Below, piece by piece: positions 40,584 through 53,626 of a DNA stretch of 64,000 nt (position 1 is its first letter; every line of letters starts with the position of its first letter). The DNA is from Fistulifera solaris (Eukaryota > Bacillariophyta > Bacillariophyceae > Naviculales > Stauroneidaceae). The stretch covers positions 1,798,001 through 1,862,000 of the forward strand of contig AP026124.1 in NCBI GenBank assembly GCA_030295235.1. The letters run 5' to 3'. A program made the translations under genes and the position numbers. A model generated the notes under the pieces. The model saw nothing but the letters and a program-made list of their open reading frames with translations. It ran no database searches and was not told the DNA's origin.

Positions 40584-41099
40584 ATATGTACATACTCGGC
40601 TACTGTTCTTCATTGCCAGTCTTCTCGTAATGGAACTAGGTCAGCAACACTGTTTGCTTTATTAACACAATTAGATCAATCTTGGAGCACATTTAGCTCC
40701 ATTGGTCGTTTACAATAATGCTTTTTCGATTGCCGATGCATTCCGTGAACTTTACTCGAATCGCAGACGGCAACCCGACACACTTTTCATCCTTCTATAA
40801 ATTCATGATCTGTCTTGATTCTTTATTTTCATTCAGGATGCAAGGTGCAAAGGTTTGCATTGGTTATCTTAGGTAAAAAATGATGATGAGAATCACGCTG
40901 CCAATTAATCTGTCGATACTCTCTCGCTCGTAATTGCGAAAAATAACAAAAAGAAAAAGAAGGAAATCAAACGGTAAATCTATTTATACGGAACAGATAT
41001 AACAAATAATACGTAGAACGTAGAGTGCAGTTTCATCCACACATCTTCTTATCATTGCAACATTTTCTCCAACAAGTTGACGCTCGGTACGGCGAAGGC
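40584..41099. other. 3-prime to 3-prime intergenic region, no supported gene
   Basis: Lies between the convergent PCYOX and PH-domain genes. It is A+T-rich and contains no recognised frame or repeat. Confidence 0.5.
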
Positions 41100-42615
41100 T
41101 CAAGCGAGAAACCTAGCGCTTTCCACGGATGTTGTGCTGGTTGCACGATTGATTCCGGAAGGTTTCACTCCCGAGACATCCGTTGTCTTCTTAGTTGTCT
41201 GGTGGCTGCCAAATAGATCAACTTCTTTGCTTGCCGTCGGCGGTCTCGACTTGGCTACCGAGTCTCGGGAAGTTTTATAGTCATGACCAGGTGGGTGGAC
41301 GTGGTGGTCCAGTTGGACTGCACTATCCGCTTGCGCACAACCGAGATTGCGCACACTTCGTGCCCAGCGAGCCAACTTAGCCTTGATTCGTGAGAGCGTC
41401 GTTTTTCGCTTCGACCAACGTCCCAAAACGACTGTTTCCAGAACTGTGCGGCGTTTCTCGGGATAAGTGGGCGCTGCCGAACTACTCGCGTTCTCTTCAC
41501 TTGGTTGAATCAGCACGCCCCAATCTTGTGTCTCCGCCACAGCTCGGGTTCGTCCACGGTTCGCAACGACAACAACACGCGGCGTCGTGAGATCCTCGTT
41601 GGCATCCAGTAGGTCGACAGGACCATGAGAAGGATCCAGAAGTTTCACATTGCCCTGTTGCAATCGAGCCTCCTTGACACGATTCAAAGTAATGACCCAG
41701 TCCTTGCATGTTGCACGATTTTCGGCACGGAGATAATAGAGGCGACCCAAGACTTGAATGTTGAACGAACATCCTTTCTGGTCGTTCTCGTCGACAACTA
41801 TTTCACCAACCTGAGCGCAAAGTGAGCATATATTTGTAAACGTTTGAACAAGCAATCTACAAAACAGAACATACCTTCTCCAGATCGAGCGTGGCCAAAA
41901 GCTTTGTTCGCTTTCTCGATTTGTAATAACTGAGGCACTCTCCATCGGTCTCGAACCATCGAATTTGCCATTTTCCGTTGCGGCCCAACTTTTGCAAATA
42001 ACCACTAATTACAGCGCCATCCACCATATCTTCTTCTTCGTCCGATTCCTTTCCATAACTCAATTTTCGTCTGGTATAATTCACCAGTCGCGAAAATGTG
42101 CTCCGGTCGGCTGGCGGTGCGTCCTTATTTCCCGATTCGCTGGTATTGGCGGCCGAACTCGGTTCCGTGTTTTCGTCATCATCAAAAACGGGTTGTTGGG
42201 GCGAATCGTAAAAGGAAACTACGGGATCGGTGGGAGCGCGGCGCTCCGATGCGGAGTAGAGCTGGGCGGAATTGGAAGGAGCGGAGGGCAAGGTCGGCGG
42301 GGCGGATTGGGGTATTCTTGGCAAAGCTTTCTGGTTCGGCGTAGCAGGGGCTGAATTGTTCTTTTGTAATGTTGGAAGAAAAGGGACTTCGGGTCCTGGA
42401 ACAATGGGCGAGGTGGGTGCTACGACACCTTCCGCGGAACTCACGGACCCGTTGTCATGAGCTGCGGGGTCTGTCTCGAAGGGATTTTGCGGAGCAATGC
42501 GAGTACGAGGAGGTGTTACAGTCGAAACTATGTTCGGTATGGGTACCGGTGACGACATATCTAATGCAGCAGTTGAATTCTCCGTCATGTGAAACATTGG
42601 CTTGTCCGGCGACAT
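41100..42615 (-). CDS. Pleckstrin-homology domain protein
   Basis: Exons 42615-41875 and 41810-41100 (64-bp intron) encode 483 aa. The first 180 residues are Pro/Ser/Asn-rich and probably disordered. A PH domain follows: VISGYLQKLGRNGKWQIRWF, LSYYKSRKRTKLLATLDLEK, then after the intron CSFNIQVLGRLYYLRAENRA and CKDWVITLNRVKEA, with the invariant Trp of the last helix. The basic beta1-beta2 loop (KLGRNGKWQIR) is compatible with phosphoinositide binding. The C-terminal 200 residues are basic with KRKTTLSRIKAKLARWARS, possibly a membrane-binding helix. Likely a peripheral membrane adaptor; partners unknown. Confidence 0.75.
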
Positions 42616-43386
42616 CGTCAACCTATGCTTGAAAATCTGCAATAAATTATGAACTCAAACCGTTCTCTCACGTCGCAGTCCGCCGCTGCTTCTCTCAAAG
42701 AGTGATGTGTATGTGTTGTGCTGAGTTCCAAGATAAGTTGGGCTTTAAAAAACAAAGAGATTGATTGAATCGTTAGGAGAAGGAATGTGCTGTTTTAGTG
42801 CTGTTTGACTGGTTCTGGTACTGTTTCGACGGTGCTGCAAATGCGAGGCGTTGTCAACTCGTGCTTCGCCATTCGCCATTCGACATCCGCCTTCTCGGCA
42901 ACAGAAATCCAATCCAGGCGAAGCCGAAAGCGCAATTCCGTTGTGGGTACCACTTATTGTCCTACCGGCATGATACCGTTTCGGATATAAGACATGCAGG
43001 CTAACTAATATCATTACTTAAAGCGTCGCCATTTGCACTCTGCACTATGAAGTGGGGTCGCATCTTAATTGGATTTCCGCACCAAGGATGATGATTTTTT
43101 CTTCATGCAGAAGTCCTTCGGTTTCCAAAAAGAAAAGGATTGTATAAAGTGTAAACCTCATCAGGTACTGTACCAGGTACAGTCTCCGCGATCCACTTGT
43201 GCGCACGCAATGCGATGCACGACGCGGTGCAACTCCGGAAACGGACAATAATCCATTTTGTATTCTGTAAACTTCAATCGCTTGTCATTCGTTTCAAATA
43301 ATATATACTCCTCCCTTTTCCACTTTGCCGCTCACTGACACAACTTTCTTTGCTATCGTCATCTGTCCTTTGGGTTATGCCGCATC
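42616..43386. other. Divergent promoter region, no gene
   Basis: Between the PH gene (minus) and the LRR gene (plus). Includes the 17-bp palindrome ACTGTACC-A-GGTACAGT at 43167-43183 and an AATAATATATACTCC stretch at about 43298 that could be a TATA-like core promoter 80 bp before the LRR start codon. Confidence 0.45.
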
Positions 43387-44558
43387 ATGTCTTTGAATTA
43401 CGAAATACCTCACGGAGATCGACCACCTTCATATCACAACTGGCAGTACGCGGATGAAGCAAGCTTGTATTCTATAGCGGAAGACTCCCGCGAAAACGGC
43501 TCGGATGTTTTTTCTGTAACTGAGGCTGCTCCGGAAATTCCCGCGTTTGTAATGCAACCCGATGTGAAATGGGTGCAGGAGGACATTTTGAAGAACGAGG
43601 AAGAGATTAATGGACCGAGCCACAGCGGTATGAAAGACGTTTTCCAAAGACTGTTACGCAACAAATGGATAAAGTTGGGTCTTGCTGGTTTACTTTTATT
43701 AGTCGCTGTGCTGGCGATTGCAATTGGTGTTCGAGCATCGAATTCCGACACCAAGGCAGTCCCAGACAGCATAGAGGTCGGAGCCGAGGCGCCGGAAGAT
43801 GTTCCAGTCGATATTCCCGTTGCCGTTCCTTCCGCTTCTCCCACTTCATCTGCAAGCTCGTCGTTTCCGACGCAGCAACCTTCTTTAGATAGTTCGGTTG
43901 TCACCGCATCCCCGACACAACTCGCACCGTATGACTTAGCCACAAAGTTTGTTACGAATGCGTTGAGTGCGTGTGCAGACTCGAGTCTTCTACAGGATAA
44001 GACATTTCCTCAGGGGCGAATATTCGAAAAGCTGGTTCTCGAATTATTGGAAGAGATAACAGTAGATGCAGATGGGTTTGTTTACTATCCATTAGACTAT
44101 GGCGATGCTTTCATTAAAGAGAAATTTGGTCTGGAAATGCTGTACGAAGCTACGAATGGGGATACTTGGAACAATAATATCAATTGGAAGACAGAAAACG
44201 ACCCTTGTGCAGGCTGGAATGGTGTTCAGAACTGTAGACCACGAAGAGAGGGATCCTGTGGAGTCGTTGAGATTGATTTAGGTATGTGTGTCTTGCGCTA
44301 CTTCTCTCATGATCCTGCTTTCGATGCTCGGGTTCTAGGTTCTGAGTCATCTACTCCATTTTCTCTTCAGCTTTTAACAATCTATCAGGGTATATTCCGC
44401 CTGAATTGTGTTGCTTGCCTTGTTTGGAAATATTGAATCTTTCCAACAATTTACTGGCTGGCGATACTCCCGGGTGCTTAAAGTCGGGCGTTTCCCTTAC
44501 TTTGGACAACAACGTGTACTTGAACGCTGAATCGGCACAAGTAAATAGCTCACCATGA
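43387..44558 (+). CDS. Short transmembrane leucine-rich-repeat protein
   Basis: Exons 43387-44281 and 44371-44558 (89-bp intron) encode 360 aa. A cytosolic-type N-terminus of about 95 residues precedes one membrane helix (LGLAGLLLLVAVLAIAIGV). Then a Pro/Ser/Thr-rich stalk, the LRR-cap motif LEMLYEATNGDTWNNNINWK with CAGWNGVQNC, and only two LRRs: FNNLSGYIPPELCCLPCLEI and LNLSNNLLAGDTPGCL. Plant-like LRR receptors in diatoms have the same stalk and cap but normally many repeats. The second half of the array may be lost or this may be a minimal paralogue. No kinase domain. Topology (LRRs outside) is inferred. Confidence 0.75.
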
Positions 44559-44734
44559 GTTGTCAGACAATCGGCTCGTCGATCTTCTACGTCGCTTCCC
44601 CCATAGCGATTTTACGTCACCCTTATTCACAAATGTCATGTTTGCAGCTTGACTTTGAAAATACTGGGTACCTGTACTAAGAATGTGTGAATTTTTTGTC
44701 AAAAAAAGTAATGAACTACTACTTGATTACCATT

Positions 44735-46122
44735 CTAGAATTGTGAAACTAAATTCGACTCGAGTTCGTCAATATGGCATACCATCGTTTTCGATTCCTC
44801 GGTCCACTTCTCGAGATCTTTTGCAAAAGTCGCGGCCACAATCAGAGGAAATACTATAGTTGCATCTGCGGTAACCTTTACTGGCTTTGCGTTAAGCCGA
44901 ATCTATTAAAGCAAAAGTAGCGGCAATTGAGTTTTTTCGCAAAAAAACGAAGTGACATTACCTTTAAACTCACCTTTCCCCAGCTGATCGCCTCATCGGG
45001 ACTAGCTCCACTGTCGCTTCCATCAAACTCGCTTGCCGTGTTTATGTATACAGAATAGTTAGCTCCGTTTCTCATTAAATTCGCATTGCATGTATGATGC
45101 TTGACAACACCACCTCCCAATATGATTTGCCCGGTACAATGACTACGAATAGCAAGATCGTTTATCAGCCGAATGTCCTCCGCAATATCTAAAACAAATC
45201 CGGGTCGCTTGTATGAGTGGAAATAAAGCATATCACCGAGACTCCCGTCTGTTAAAGCCGGACAAAAGACGGGGATGTTATTCATCGCCGCCCAGTAGAG
45301 AACTGAATCTGGGTTGTTTATTTCCTTGCCGAGACGATGAATAACTTTCGATGGGGTCCACAGAAATCGTTCCGGGAACTCTTCCTTCTTGTTTGAATCC
45401 ATGCTGCTCACTTGTTTTGCCCATTCCACCGAAGCGGCGTCTTGTTCGTCGTGCATTTTTTCAATAATCGGGGACACCCAGTCCTCGAATTCGCAATAGT
45501 TATTGTTTGGAATAAGGAGATTACCAATGCGATTAATTCCTTTCATTCGCAGCTCCCGACCGGAAAATCGAAAGTCGCCCATGAACGTTGGCTGAAAGCA
45601 TTTGATTAAATCTTCCTCGATGCCTCCCGCTGTCGTAACGATCACGTCGACCATCTTGTGTTGCACCAGAAACTTGAGATTCTCGCGCACTCCGCAGGAT
45701 ATTTGATTCGAGGTGTAAGCCAAAAATATCCTCGCCCGAATCCGTTCCCGGATTTCCATTGGTTGTAAATCAGGGTCATCTTGACCCTCATGGAATGGCT
45801 CGTGCGACAGACGCCATGATCGCATTTCACGGATTTGTTCGATCGCCAGTCCCAAGTTCGTCGCTTGAAAACCGGTCGTTAAAAATGCCTCCATTAAGCC
45901 GTCGAATATGTTAGACGAAGATCCAGCAAAATCAAACCCGCGGCATCGTGGAGTGTCGGCGGGGAGTGTCTGACTTTCACCCAGAACGGCAGCGGCCGAG
46001 ACGCTCGGAATGTGGTGATTGGTGGTCACATTATTATCTGCGGGGAGAGGCTTGGCCTCAAGAATATTAATACTTCGGTCTGTTTTCTTTTCATTTAGAC
46101 TTAATCCTGTCGAGAATGTCAT
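44735..46122 (-). CDS. DHPS: Deoxyhypusine synthase
   Basis: Exons 46122-44974 and 44902-44735 (71-bp intron) encode 438 aa from ATG 46122; an in-frame ATG 105 bp further upstream exists. Motifs: [58 protein letters not shown], then [40 protein letters not shown], and [20 protein letters not shown], where the WGK lysine forms the enzyme-imine intermediate. The intron splits the codons right after that lysine, and the next exon gives [19 protein letters not shown]. The enzyme transfers the aminobutyl group of spermidine to eIF5A, the first step of hypusine formation in the cytosol. All active-site landmarks are present. Confidence 0.95.
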
Positions 46123-46928
46123 GTTCCGAGGATGAATGAAAAGGAGCAAGCACTGGTTTTTATTTATTTTCTTCGTTTTGCCAATCTTTCCCACCAACAA
46201 ACGAAAAATGTTTTCTTGGCGCTGCATCAATGATGCGTCTGTCCATCGTCAAAACGTGGTTTTCACGTAGGCGACTGTACCTGGTAGACGCCGTTGGAAA
46301 TTTATCGATGTACTGTGAGAACCGGATATTTCAGTAATAATTCGATTAGACAAACTTTTGGGTCTGATGAGTGGCGCGAATTTCATTATTTCTATTTTCA
46401 TCAAAATGGCTGAAGCATGTCTGCTTTCATTAATTGATCGTAATTTATCGTCAAAACAATACAAAAATGTTAGATCCGATGCCTCGAAAGTCTACGTGTA
46501 TTTCACGTACGGCGTGTAGGAAATTTTAATCGATGTAGGGGCTACCCGGATATTCAATAATGTGAGAATGTGATCCTTTGGGTCTACAGCTCTCCATTGG
46601 CAATGTTTTTGTCTGACGTCTTGTTCTCATGGGGAGCAAAGCAATAATCGACTTTTTTTGGACCGGAAAACGTAGAAACCGCAAAAGATGCAACACTTCG
46701 AAAGTCTACGTGACTTGTACGTATATAAACGCTCATAGGGACGTATATTTTAGATGAGAACCCGGAAGTGGAACGACAATTGATTTGCGAGTGGCGATTA
46801 TTCCGCCGATTGCCGATTGCCGATTGCCGACAAGCAATTGTAATAATCTACTTGGCAGTATCATTCTATAATACATTAGTGAAGAAAGCCCTCTCCTCGT
46901 AATAGTGTTGAATATATCTCGTTTCGTT
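46123..46928. other. Divergent promoter region with degenerate internal repeat
   Basis: No gene. CGAAAGTCTACGTG occurs at about 46488 and 46699, and two segments starting near 46300 and 46520 share ATCGATGTA...CCGGATATT...TTTGGGTCT in the same order, so a roughly 210-bp unit appears duplicated and diverged. TACCTGGTA is at 46278. ACGTATATAAACGC near 46718 could serve as a TATA box for the M16 gene. Confidence 0.45.
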
Positions 46929-49900
46929 ATGGCGAGTAGCACTTTGTCGGTAACGGCAAAGGGTATCACAAGGCTCCCTAATCCAGTGAAAGGACAAGCC
47001 GATTGGAGAGAATATCGAACGTATCGCTTATCGAATGGCGTCACGATTTGCCTTGTCCATGATCGAGAAAGCAAAACAACAGCAGCAGCTGCTACTGTCA
47101 ACGTTGGGGCCAGTGCGGATCCGCGATCTATGCCGGGCATCGCGCATTTCTGCGAACAGTAAGACCATCCAATCCTCGGGAATGTTTTGTCAGAGTCGGT
47201 CATCTCACAATGTCCGTAGCATGCTCTTTTTAGGTAGCAAACGATACAGCGGGGAAAACGACTACAAATCATTCTTGGCACAGCACGGTGGTCGCTCTAA
47301 TGCGTCCACTTCAATGCATGGGACTACATATAAATTCGAAGTGTTGGCTCCGCACGCAGAAAAGGCGTTTGACATTTTCAGCGCGTTCTTCGTATCACCT
47401 CTTTTCACACATTCGGGCACATCGCGGGAAATTTTAGCGGTCGATTCGGAGAATGTCAAAATTTAACTGCCGACGAAAGGCGCCGATTGCAAGTATTAAA
47501 AGACTTGGCAGATACCAATCATTATTATTCAAAGTTTTCTACTGGAAATTCAAAAACGATGCCAACAACAACACCGGAGGAAGTCGAGCATCTCCGAGAC
47601 GTTCTCTTGGCTTTTCATGCGAAGCACTACAGACCTGATATGCTTACGGTGGTGGTAGCTGGGCCTCAATCGCTTGACGAATTGGAAAGTTGGACGATTC
47701 CTCGCTTGGCCGAAATGAAAGCGAGACCGTTTCCCGAATCCGGCAGCTCCATGACACGAGCCGAAATCCTTGTCGAAGAAGGCGCCAACGAAGCTCCTGC
47801 TTATAGCTTTGATGAGCTTAGTGCCGATAGCAGCGCAACAGTCTTTCGGTCTCCGTTTCGTTCTGATGTCCAGGGTGGGCAATGGCCTATTATGATCACA
47901 ACAAAACCTGTGCGACCAGTGCGACGCCTCGTCATGATGTTTCCCTTGCCCTCCGTGCACTTGTTGTCGGATAGATCACCAGTGTCGGTGTTAAGCCATC
48001 TGCTTGGTCATGAAGGTCCCAACAGTCCCTTCGCTGTGCTTCAAGACGCCGGACTGTTGAGTTCCTTGTCAGCCGGTCCACGGACTTCGGGCCCGGACTT
48101 TACATTGTTTCAAGTAGATATGGGATTGACGGAAAATGGAGAAAAAAACTGGAGACAAGTGGTTGATGTCATCATTCAACATTGTCGTCTCATTCATGAG
48201 GCTACCACACGACTACCCACTTGTGGAGGAGACGCAGAAGGGACAGTTTTGATGTACAACGCATCTGGGCGGAGTCGACAAAATTGAGAGCTTTGTTTTT
48301 CCATCAAACATCTCCCGGTTCTGTTTATGAACTGGCACCAAACCTGTCGTCAAATATTGTCAAGTACGGGAGCGAAAAGGCGTTGTCAGCGGGAAGTATG
48401 CTGAACGAGACAATTGAGACTTGTCCTTTAGAGTCCATTGGCGAGTTTTCCTCCCGACTAACGACAGAGAACTGCATAATAGAAAGATGTAGCCAGAGTG
48501 CGTGGGAAGAAATGGAAGGAATAGAAGAAAAGGCAGGTTCGATTGGTGGCATTAAACGTGTGACAGAAAAATGGTACGGAGTTGATTATTTCTTATCTTC
48601 TATCACACCCGAGGACACAGAAGCATGGAATGATCGCTCGGGCAAAGCATCGTTTTTTAATGCTCGGTCTCTTCTAAAGCTACCCAGACCGAACACGTTC
48701 ATACCAGGATCTCTTGAGTTATCGGATGAATTACCCGAAGAGGCAAAGAGTGGCCCTCGAATTGACAAGCCGATAGAGTCTCCTAAGTTACTTGTGGATG
48801 AAAAAGCAAAACGTCTTTGGCATCGATTGGATGATCGATATGCCTTGCCGAAGTCGGTAATAAAGATACTTATCCGCAATGCCTCTGTAGCCCACGAAAA
48901 GCCATCGGACCGCAATGTCTGGATTCCCAGCCATGAAGCAGTTGTTCATTCAACTATACTTTCCGCTATATATTCTGGAAGCAATGGCTCAGGAAATATA
49001 CGACGCTGATCTCGCTGGTTCGCATGCTAGTTTGTTACTCTCGACATCTGGGATACATATTAACTGCAGCGGCTTCTCAGATCGATTAGGCGACCTCGCG
49101 CTGAAGATATTGAATGAATTTTTATCTGGAGACTTTCTCACCGAAAGATTCTTTCAATCCGCACAAGACCGAGTCTTGAGGAGTCTGAAAGGTTTTTTCG
49201 AGTCGAGGAGAGCCGACACTTATGGCGTTTATTATCGAGACTTCTTGTTGAGTTCCTTGGACTCAGGAATTGAGGATGCGCTCTTAATAACCAAAGGTGC
49301 TACTCTTCACACGACTAAAACTTACTTCCAAAAACTTTTACAGAATCCAGAAAGCTCCATAGAGTGCTTCTGCATAGGTAATGTTTCAAGAAAGGATGCC
49401 CAAACTTTCTTTTCCGACGTTTGCCGTGCAATCGATAATTTCACTTCTCTTGGACAGTCGAGCCGAACGGCATGGATACCCGATAATATTGAACGGTTGC
49501 TTCCTCGGCGGGACATAGAGCTTCATTTTACGAGCCGTAATCCTCAGGAAGAGAACGGTTCTGTTCTGGTCACTTTCCAATCCTCGATTCCGGGATTCCG
49601 GGGAGAGCCTCTTTCTTCTAATGAGAATCTCAGGAGCTCATCTTCGATCCGTCTTCTCTGTCAAATTTTAAGGGAGCCTCTCTTCGATGAGCTGAGAACA
49701 AAGCAAACGATCGGCTATATAGTGAGTTCGTATTACGATGTTGCTCATTCAACTATACCGGATACAGAGCAAACATATCATCATTCTACCGTCCCAATTG
49801 ATTATGTCGTAATCAACGTATTGAGTCGTAAACTTGCACCCCCAGAAATCGTTAAGCGCGTCGATGAGTTTCTTCTTTCGTTCAGAAAATTGTTAGAAAA

Positions 49901-50459
49901 CATGCCCGTGTCAGAGATTTCGCACCATAAAGATGCATTGAGTGCCAAGCTGATGAAACCAACCCAGAAACTTGGCGAAGAAGCTTCACGCTGTTTCAAC
50001 AGGATAAAACGATATGCTCCCGAAATTTTGGGAAACAAGGAAACTAGAAGGAACTCTCCCAATTTATTACCTTGGGATAATTCTCACGCTTTGGCTGGTG
50101 CGATTCGTTCTCTAACAAGGGAAGATCTTCTTGTCACCTACGACGAACTCATGGCACCCGGAAAACGATCGCGCATTGTTTCTTGTGTTTATGGGAAGAG
50201 TTTTCCCTTGTCGACAAACTTCGAGAAAGCTTCAAGCGACTTTGTCGTGGTCAATGACACTTCGCGAATCATAGCACTTCGCAATAAGCTTCCGGTGTAT
50301 GGTCACAGCGGTCGCAATGATCCGATCCGGTTGTCGTCTCCCACATTTTCCTTAAACCACATGAGAGTGGCTGTAATTGGATTAGCCACCGCAGCTGTTG
50401 TTGGGGCTTCTTGGTGTCTTCTGACATCTCGCTCAAAGAAGCTAACAAAAAGTAATTAA
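46929..50459 (+). CDS. Insulysin/nardilysin-type M16 metalloprotease with C-terminal membrane anchor (three frame breaks)
   Basis: ATG 46929. Exon 1 ends inside the inverted zinc motif; the 61-bp intron 47159-47219 splits the codon so that joining gives HFCEHMLFLG (HxxEH). The third ligand glutamate lies in SREILAVDSE. Other M16 marks: SNASTSMHGTTYKFEV, LLGHEGPNSPF, EKWYGVDYF, LWHRLDDRYALPKS, and REPLFDELRTKQTIGYIVSS. Single-base corrections at A4 47458-47461, T4 48247-48250 and C3 48926-48928 make one 1156-aa protein; uncorrected it looks like four fragments. The last 40 residues include VAVIGLATAAVVGASWCLLT, a tail-anchor helix followed by Arg/Lys. Family members degrade small peptides inside a closed chamber; the anchor suggests an organelle or ER surface. 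Confidence 0.85.
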
Positions 50460-50619
50460 TAGTTTATCCTTAAGCCGTTTTCAGGTTCATTGTCGATTGT
50501 TAAACAGAGTAAACTTTTTCCCTTTAAAATGCTACGATCAGACGTTTAGATAAACTACTATATTCGTTGTGCTAAGCGATTTCAGATTCAACAAAGGTAA
50601 TCAATCGATGGTCTCGTAC

Positions 50620-53600
50620 TCAAGCCAAAGTCAAACCACTTTGTTTGAACATACTGTCGAGCCCTGACTGCAATTTGGGGTCCATGCTTTGAAGAATGGG
50701 AGCTATGCTTTGTCGGTGGGTTGAAAGTATTGCGTGTAACGCCTTCACAAAGAAATCCTGAGAATTCTCCACTTCCTTGAACGGATCTTCGACTGCTTTA
50801 CTGGCGTAAATCAAGTTAGAGAATTTGTTGTCGTAAGCTACGTCGTCGCCAATATCGTCATGCTTGATATCAAAATGATCCTTCAAAGTAGGCGAAGAGA
50901 GGATAGAGGTGACAGCGGAAAGGGCGTCAGCAAAGGATTGAGGTCCGCTTGCATCATTCAAAAGACTGGCGTTTCACTGATTAGCCGCGTAAGACTGATC
51001 ACCTGTACTTTAGCTGGGACACGCTGAGTGGGAGGGTCGGTCTTCAAGCGTGGGAGCCAGATTTGAATCAGAAGCATAGCAGCGAGGCCAGGTTGAATGT
51101 TATTGCTGCAATCAAAGAAGACTTTACCACCAAAGCGCCCGACAAACAGTGCAAAGAAATGTGTCACATGCACCGCGAGGCGCGGAGTCTTGCCCTCTTG
51201 GAGTCGCGCTAAAATAAGCTTCATAATGGTCGGCAATCGGGCAGCCATTTCTTCTTGGGGGAAATGGATCAACGACGAGTTCAAAAGTTCAAAAGCACTT
51301 GCCTCTGAACCCTTGGTGGATAGCAGCTTTTGGAAAACGCCAAGGATAGGATTGAGTTGGGGTACCAACTCCGACGATGCCTTGGTTATGTAAGCCTGAA
51401 CAAGACGTACAAGAGCGGGTATGTTCCCTCGTTTTTCCCAAATGTCAGGTTTCAAAAGAGGGCTCCACAACTGGCTGTATGCATGTCCCAGTCCAGCCTC
51501 AGCAGGCCTGTACTCAAGCAGCTGCGCGAGAATTTGGAACACATAAGGAGTGAATTCCATTACATCTTGTTGCAAAATAGTTGTGAAAGGCTCAAAGAGA
51601 AGAGGTTCGAAACCCTCGGTCGCTTGTGGATTCATAGAGCAAACGTTCCTGATCAAAAGGGCGATCGATTCGAATACATAATGATTGAATTGAGGATTCT
51701 GTGGGTTTTTCGCAATTCGAATCAGTACCCCGGTCAGCTTCTCTATGACAATCTTGGTCACAGAAGTCACACTATCTCCGGCGGTGAAGAGCACTCGTAA
51801 CACACACTTCATGACATAGTCGTTCACGTCAAGCTCTTCGTTGTCAATAATCACAAACAAGGCAGTGAAGATTGAATCCAAATGGGCTTGAATATCGCCG
51901 CTTCCAACAACGAAACCCTTTGATACGTCCTGTGGATTCTCACGTGTCATTAAGATTCGTTCGATTGTGTACGCCGAGAACGTGTGAACAACCACCACAG
52001 GAGAGCCGAGATGTTCAGTGATCATCGGTATCAATTGCAGAAGCTGAGCCTTATTGAATTGATGGCGAAACACACCGACAAATTTTAGCGAGGTGGCCTT
52101 GACAACCGGGCGCGCGTTGTGATTCTTATCTTGCAGCTCAGGAACAATTTGGGATTGGAAGAAATCCATTAAGCTTACCCCGGGATTCAGCTCTGAAACG
52201 CCGTATGCAGTACTTTCAGCACGAATCGCAATGGACATCATCAAATGAACTGCAGCATCCTTCGATACCCATTTGTTGTTAGGGTCGGTCGAATAGTCGT
52301 TGAGCATTGCTCCGATGTGCTCCATGCAAATGGACGTTACTTGGGTCTCAAACTTGCGACAGATCTCTTTCAACAAATCTTGACTGCAACGACGGCGAGA
52401 TTCCGAGTGGCTTCCTTCCACTTCCGTAACGAGAAATTCTCGTGGGTGGTCTTCAAATCGTTCTTCGTCACTCTCACGAAATCGCAAATTAGGGATGACG
52501 GTGTTTTTCACAATTTCCCGCAACGCCGTCTCGTCTTGGAACAATCCTCTGTGCATTTCTCTAGAGACCAACATAGTCAGGAACTTCATGCTCGAATTGG
52601 CTAATAGATCTTGCTTTGGCAGAGGAGAGACGTTTGTTAAAAGATTCCACACCAGCTGAAGAAAACTAGGGAGGTACGGTAGGAATGGTTCCTCATCCTT
52701 GCTCCCATAAAGATGAAGGATCTCGATGACAGAAGAGTGAAGATTATCAAGTGGACCGGGCTCGTTTTCCTCGTCAGGGTCGACTACGATCGGATTGTTG
52801 TATTTCAAATACTTGGTAAACTCTTCCATAAACTCTGCCATATGGTCTTCGAAAAACTCCGGCAAATCTTGGTAATTCAAAGAGTAGAAGATACGACACA
52901 TGATGCTCAAGCATTCAAGATAAATCTTCAACTGGGCGGCGTCGTTGGATACGGCCTCCATTCCTTGTCCAACTTTCTTGAAAAGAGCCAAAAGAGGAAC
53001 TTGAATACCATTCAAAGTGTAAGCAATCACAGCATAAAGAGCATCGCTGCGTTGGACGTAGCGGAAACTATTGAAAATAGAATCGGCCGTCTTGAGCACA
53101 CCCATGAGGACTGTAGGATCAGTCGTGTTGAATTGCTGAATGAGTTCCCCGAGCAAGTTATCCCACTTTTGGGGGTAGTCGACTTTTGCGATCAAACTAA
53201 TAGACTCAGTGAGTTGCAACTGGATCTGTGGCGGTGTCGTGCACATGAGCTGAACTAGATGAGTCTTGATAGTCACTCGATCATTATCAGAAATGATGAT
53301 GCCATCGTTTCCTTCCTCGCGATTGACGTCCCAGCCTTTCTTGATCAAGTTTTTGAAGTGCACGGCAGCCGCTTGACGGATGGCCACGTGCGATGCATCT
53401 GAGGCCACGAGCTGCAAAACACGCAACGGATGGCCTGGCGTGACTTGTGATGCAGTCAAGAGACTCTCGGCTAGAAACAATGTAAAATGGAATCGATGAG
53501 AAAGCTCACTCATCAACAATGTCGTCAGTTCGAATTCGTACCTTGCTTACGAGTGTTGTTGTCATGATGCAACGTTTCAGCAATCACGCGGGTAAGATCC

Positions 53601-53626
53601 TCGCTAGAAGTAATAAGGTTCGCCAT
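50620..53626 (-). CDS. CSE1: Exportin-2 (CSE1/CAS), importin-alpha export receptor (one frame break)
   Basis: Exons 53626-53542 and 53470-50620 (71-bp intron). Exon 1 encodes LTRVIAETLHHDNNTRKQ and joins to AESLLTASQ, the first HEAT repeat. Next come the importin-beta N-terminal domain (IRQAAAVHFKNLIKKGWD), the CSE1-specific NLRFRESDEERFEDHPREF and SRRRCSQDLLKEICRKFE, and a C-terminal TRLISETPVF. There the frame stops at 50958, but one more base in A4 50960-50963 continues as LNDASGPQSFADALSAV to a stop at 50620, total 978 aa, the normal length. CSE1 with RanGTP returns importin-alpha from nucleus to cytosol. It converges with the M16 gene, 160 bp between stops. Confidence 0.95.

Noticed and set aside
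46929-50459. Four pseudogene fragments of an M16 protease
   Set aside because: Every break is one base in a short homopolymer, and all catalytic and structural motifs are intact on either side. Assembly error explains this better than decay.
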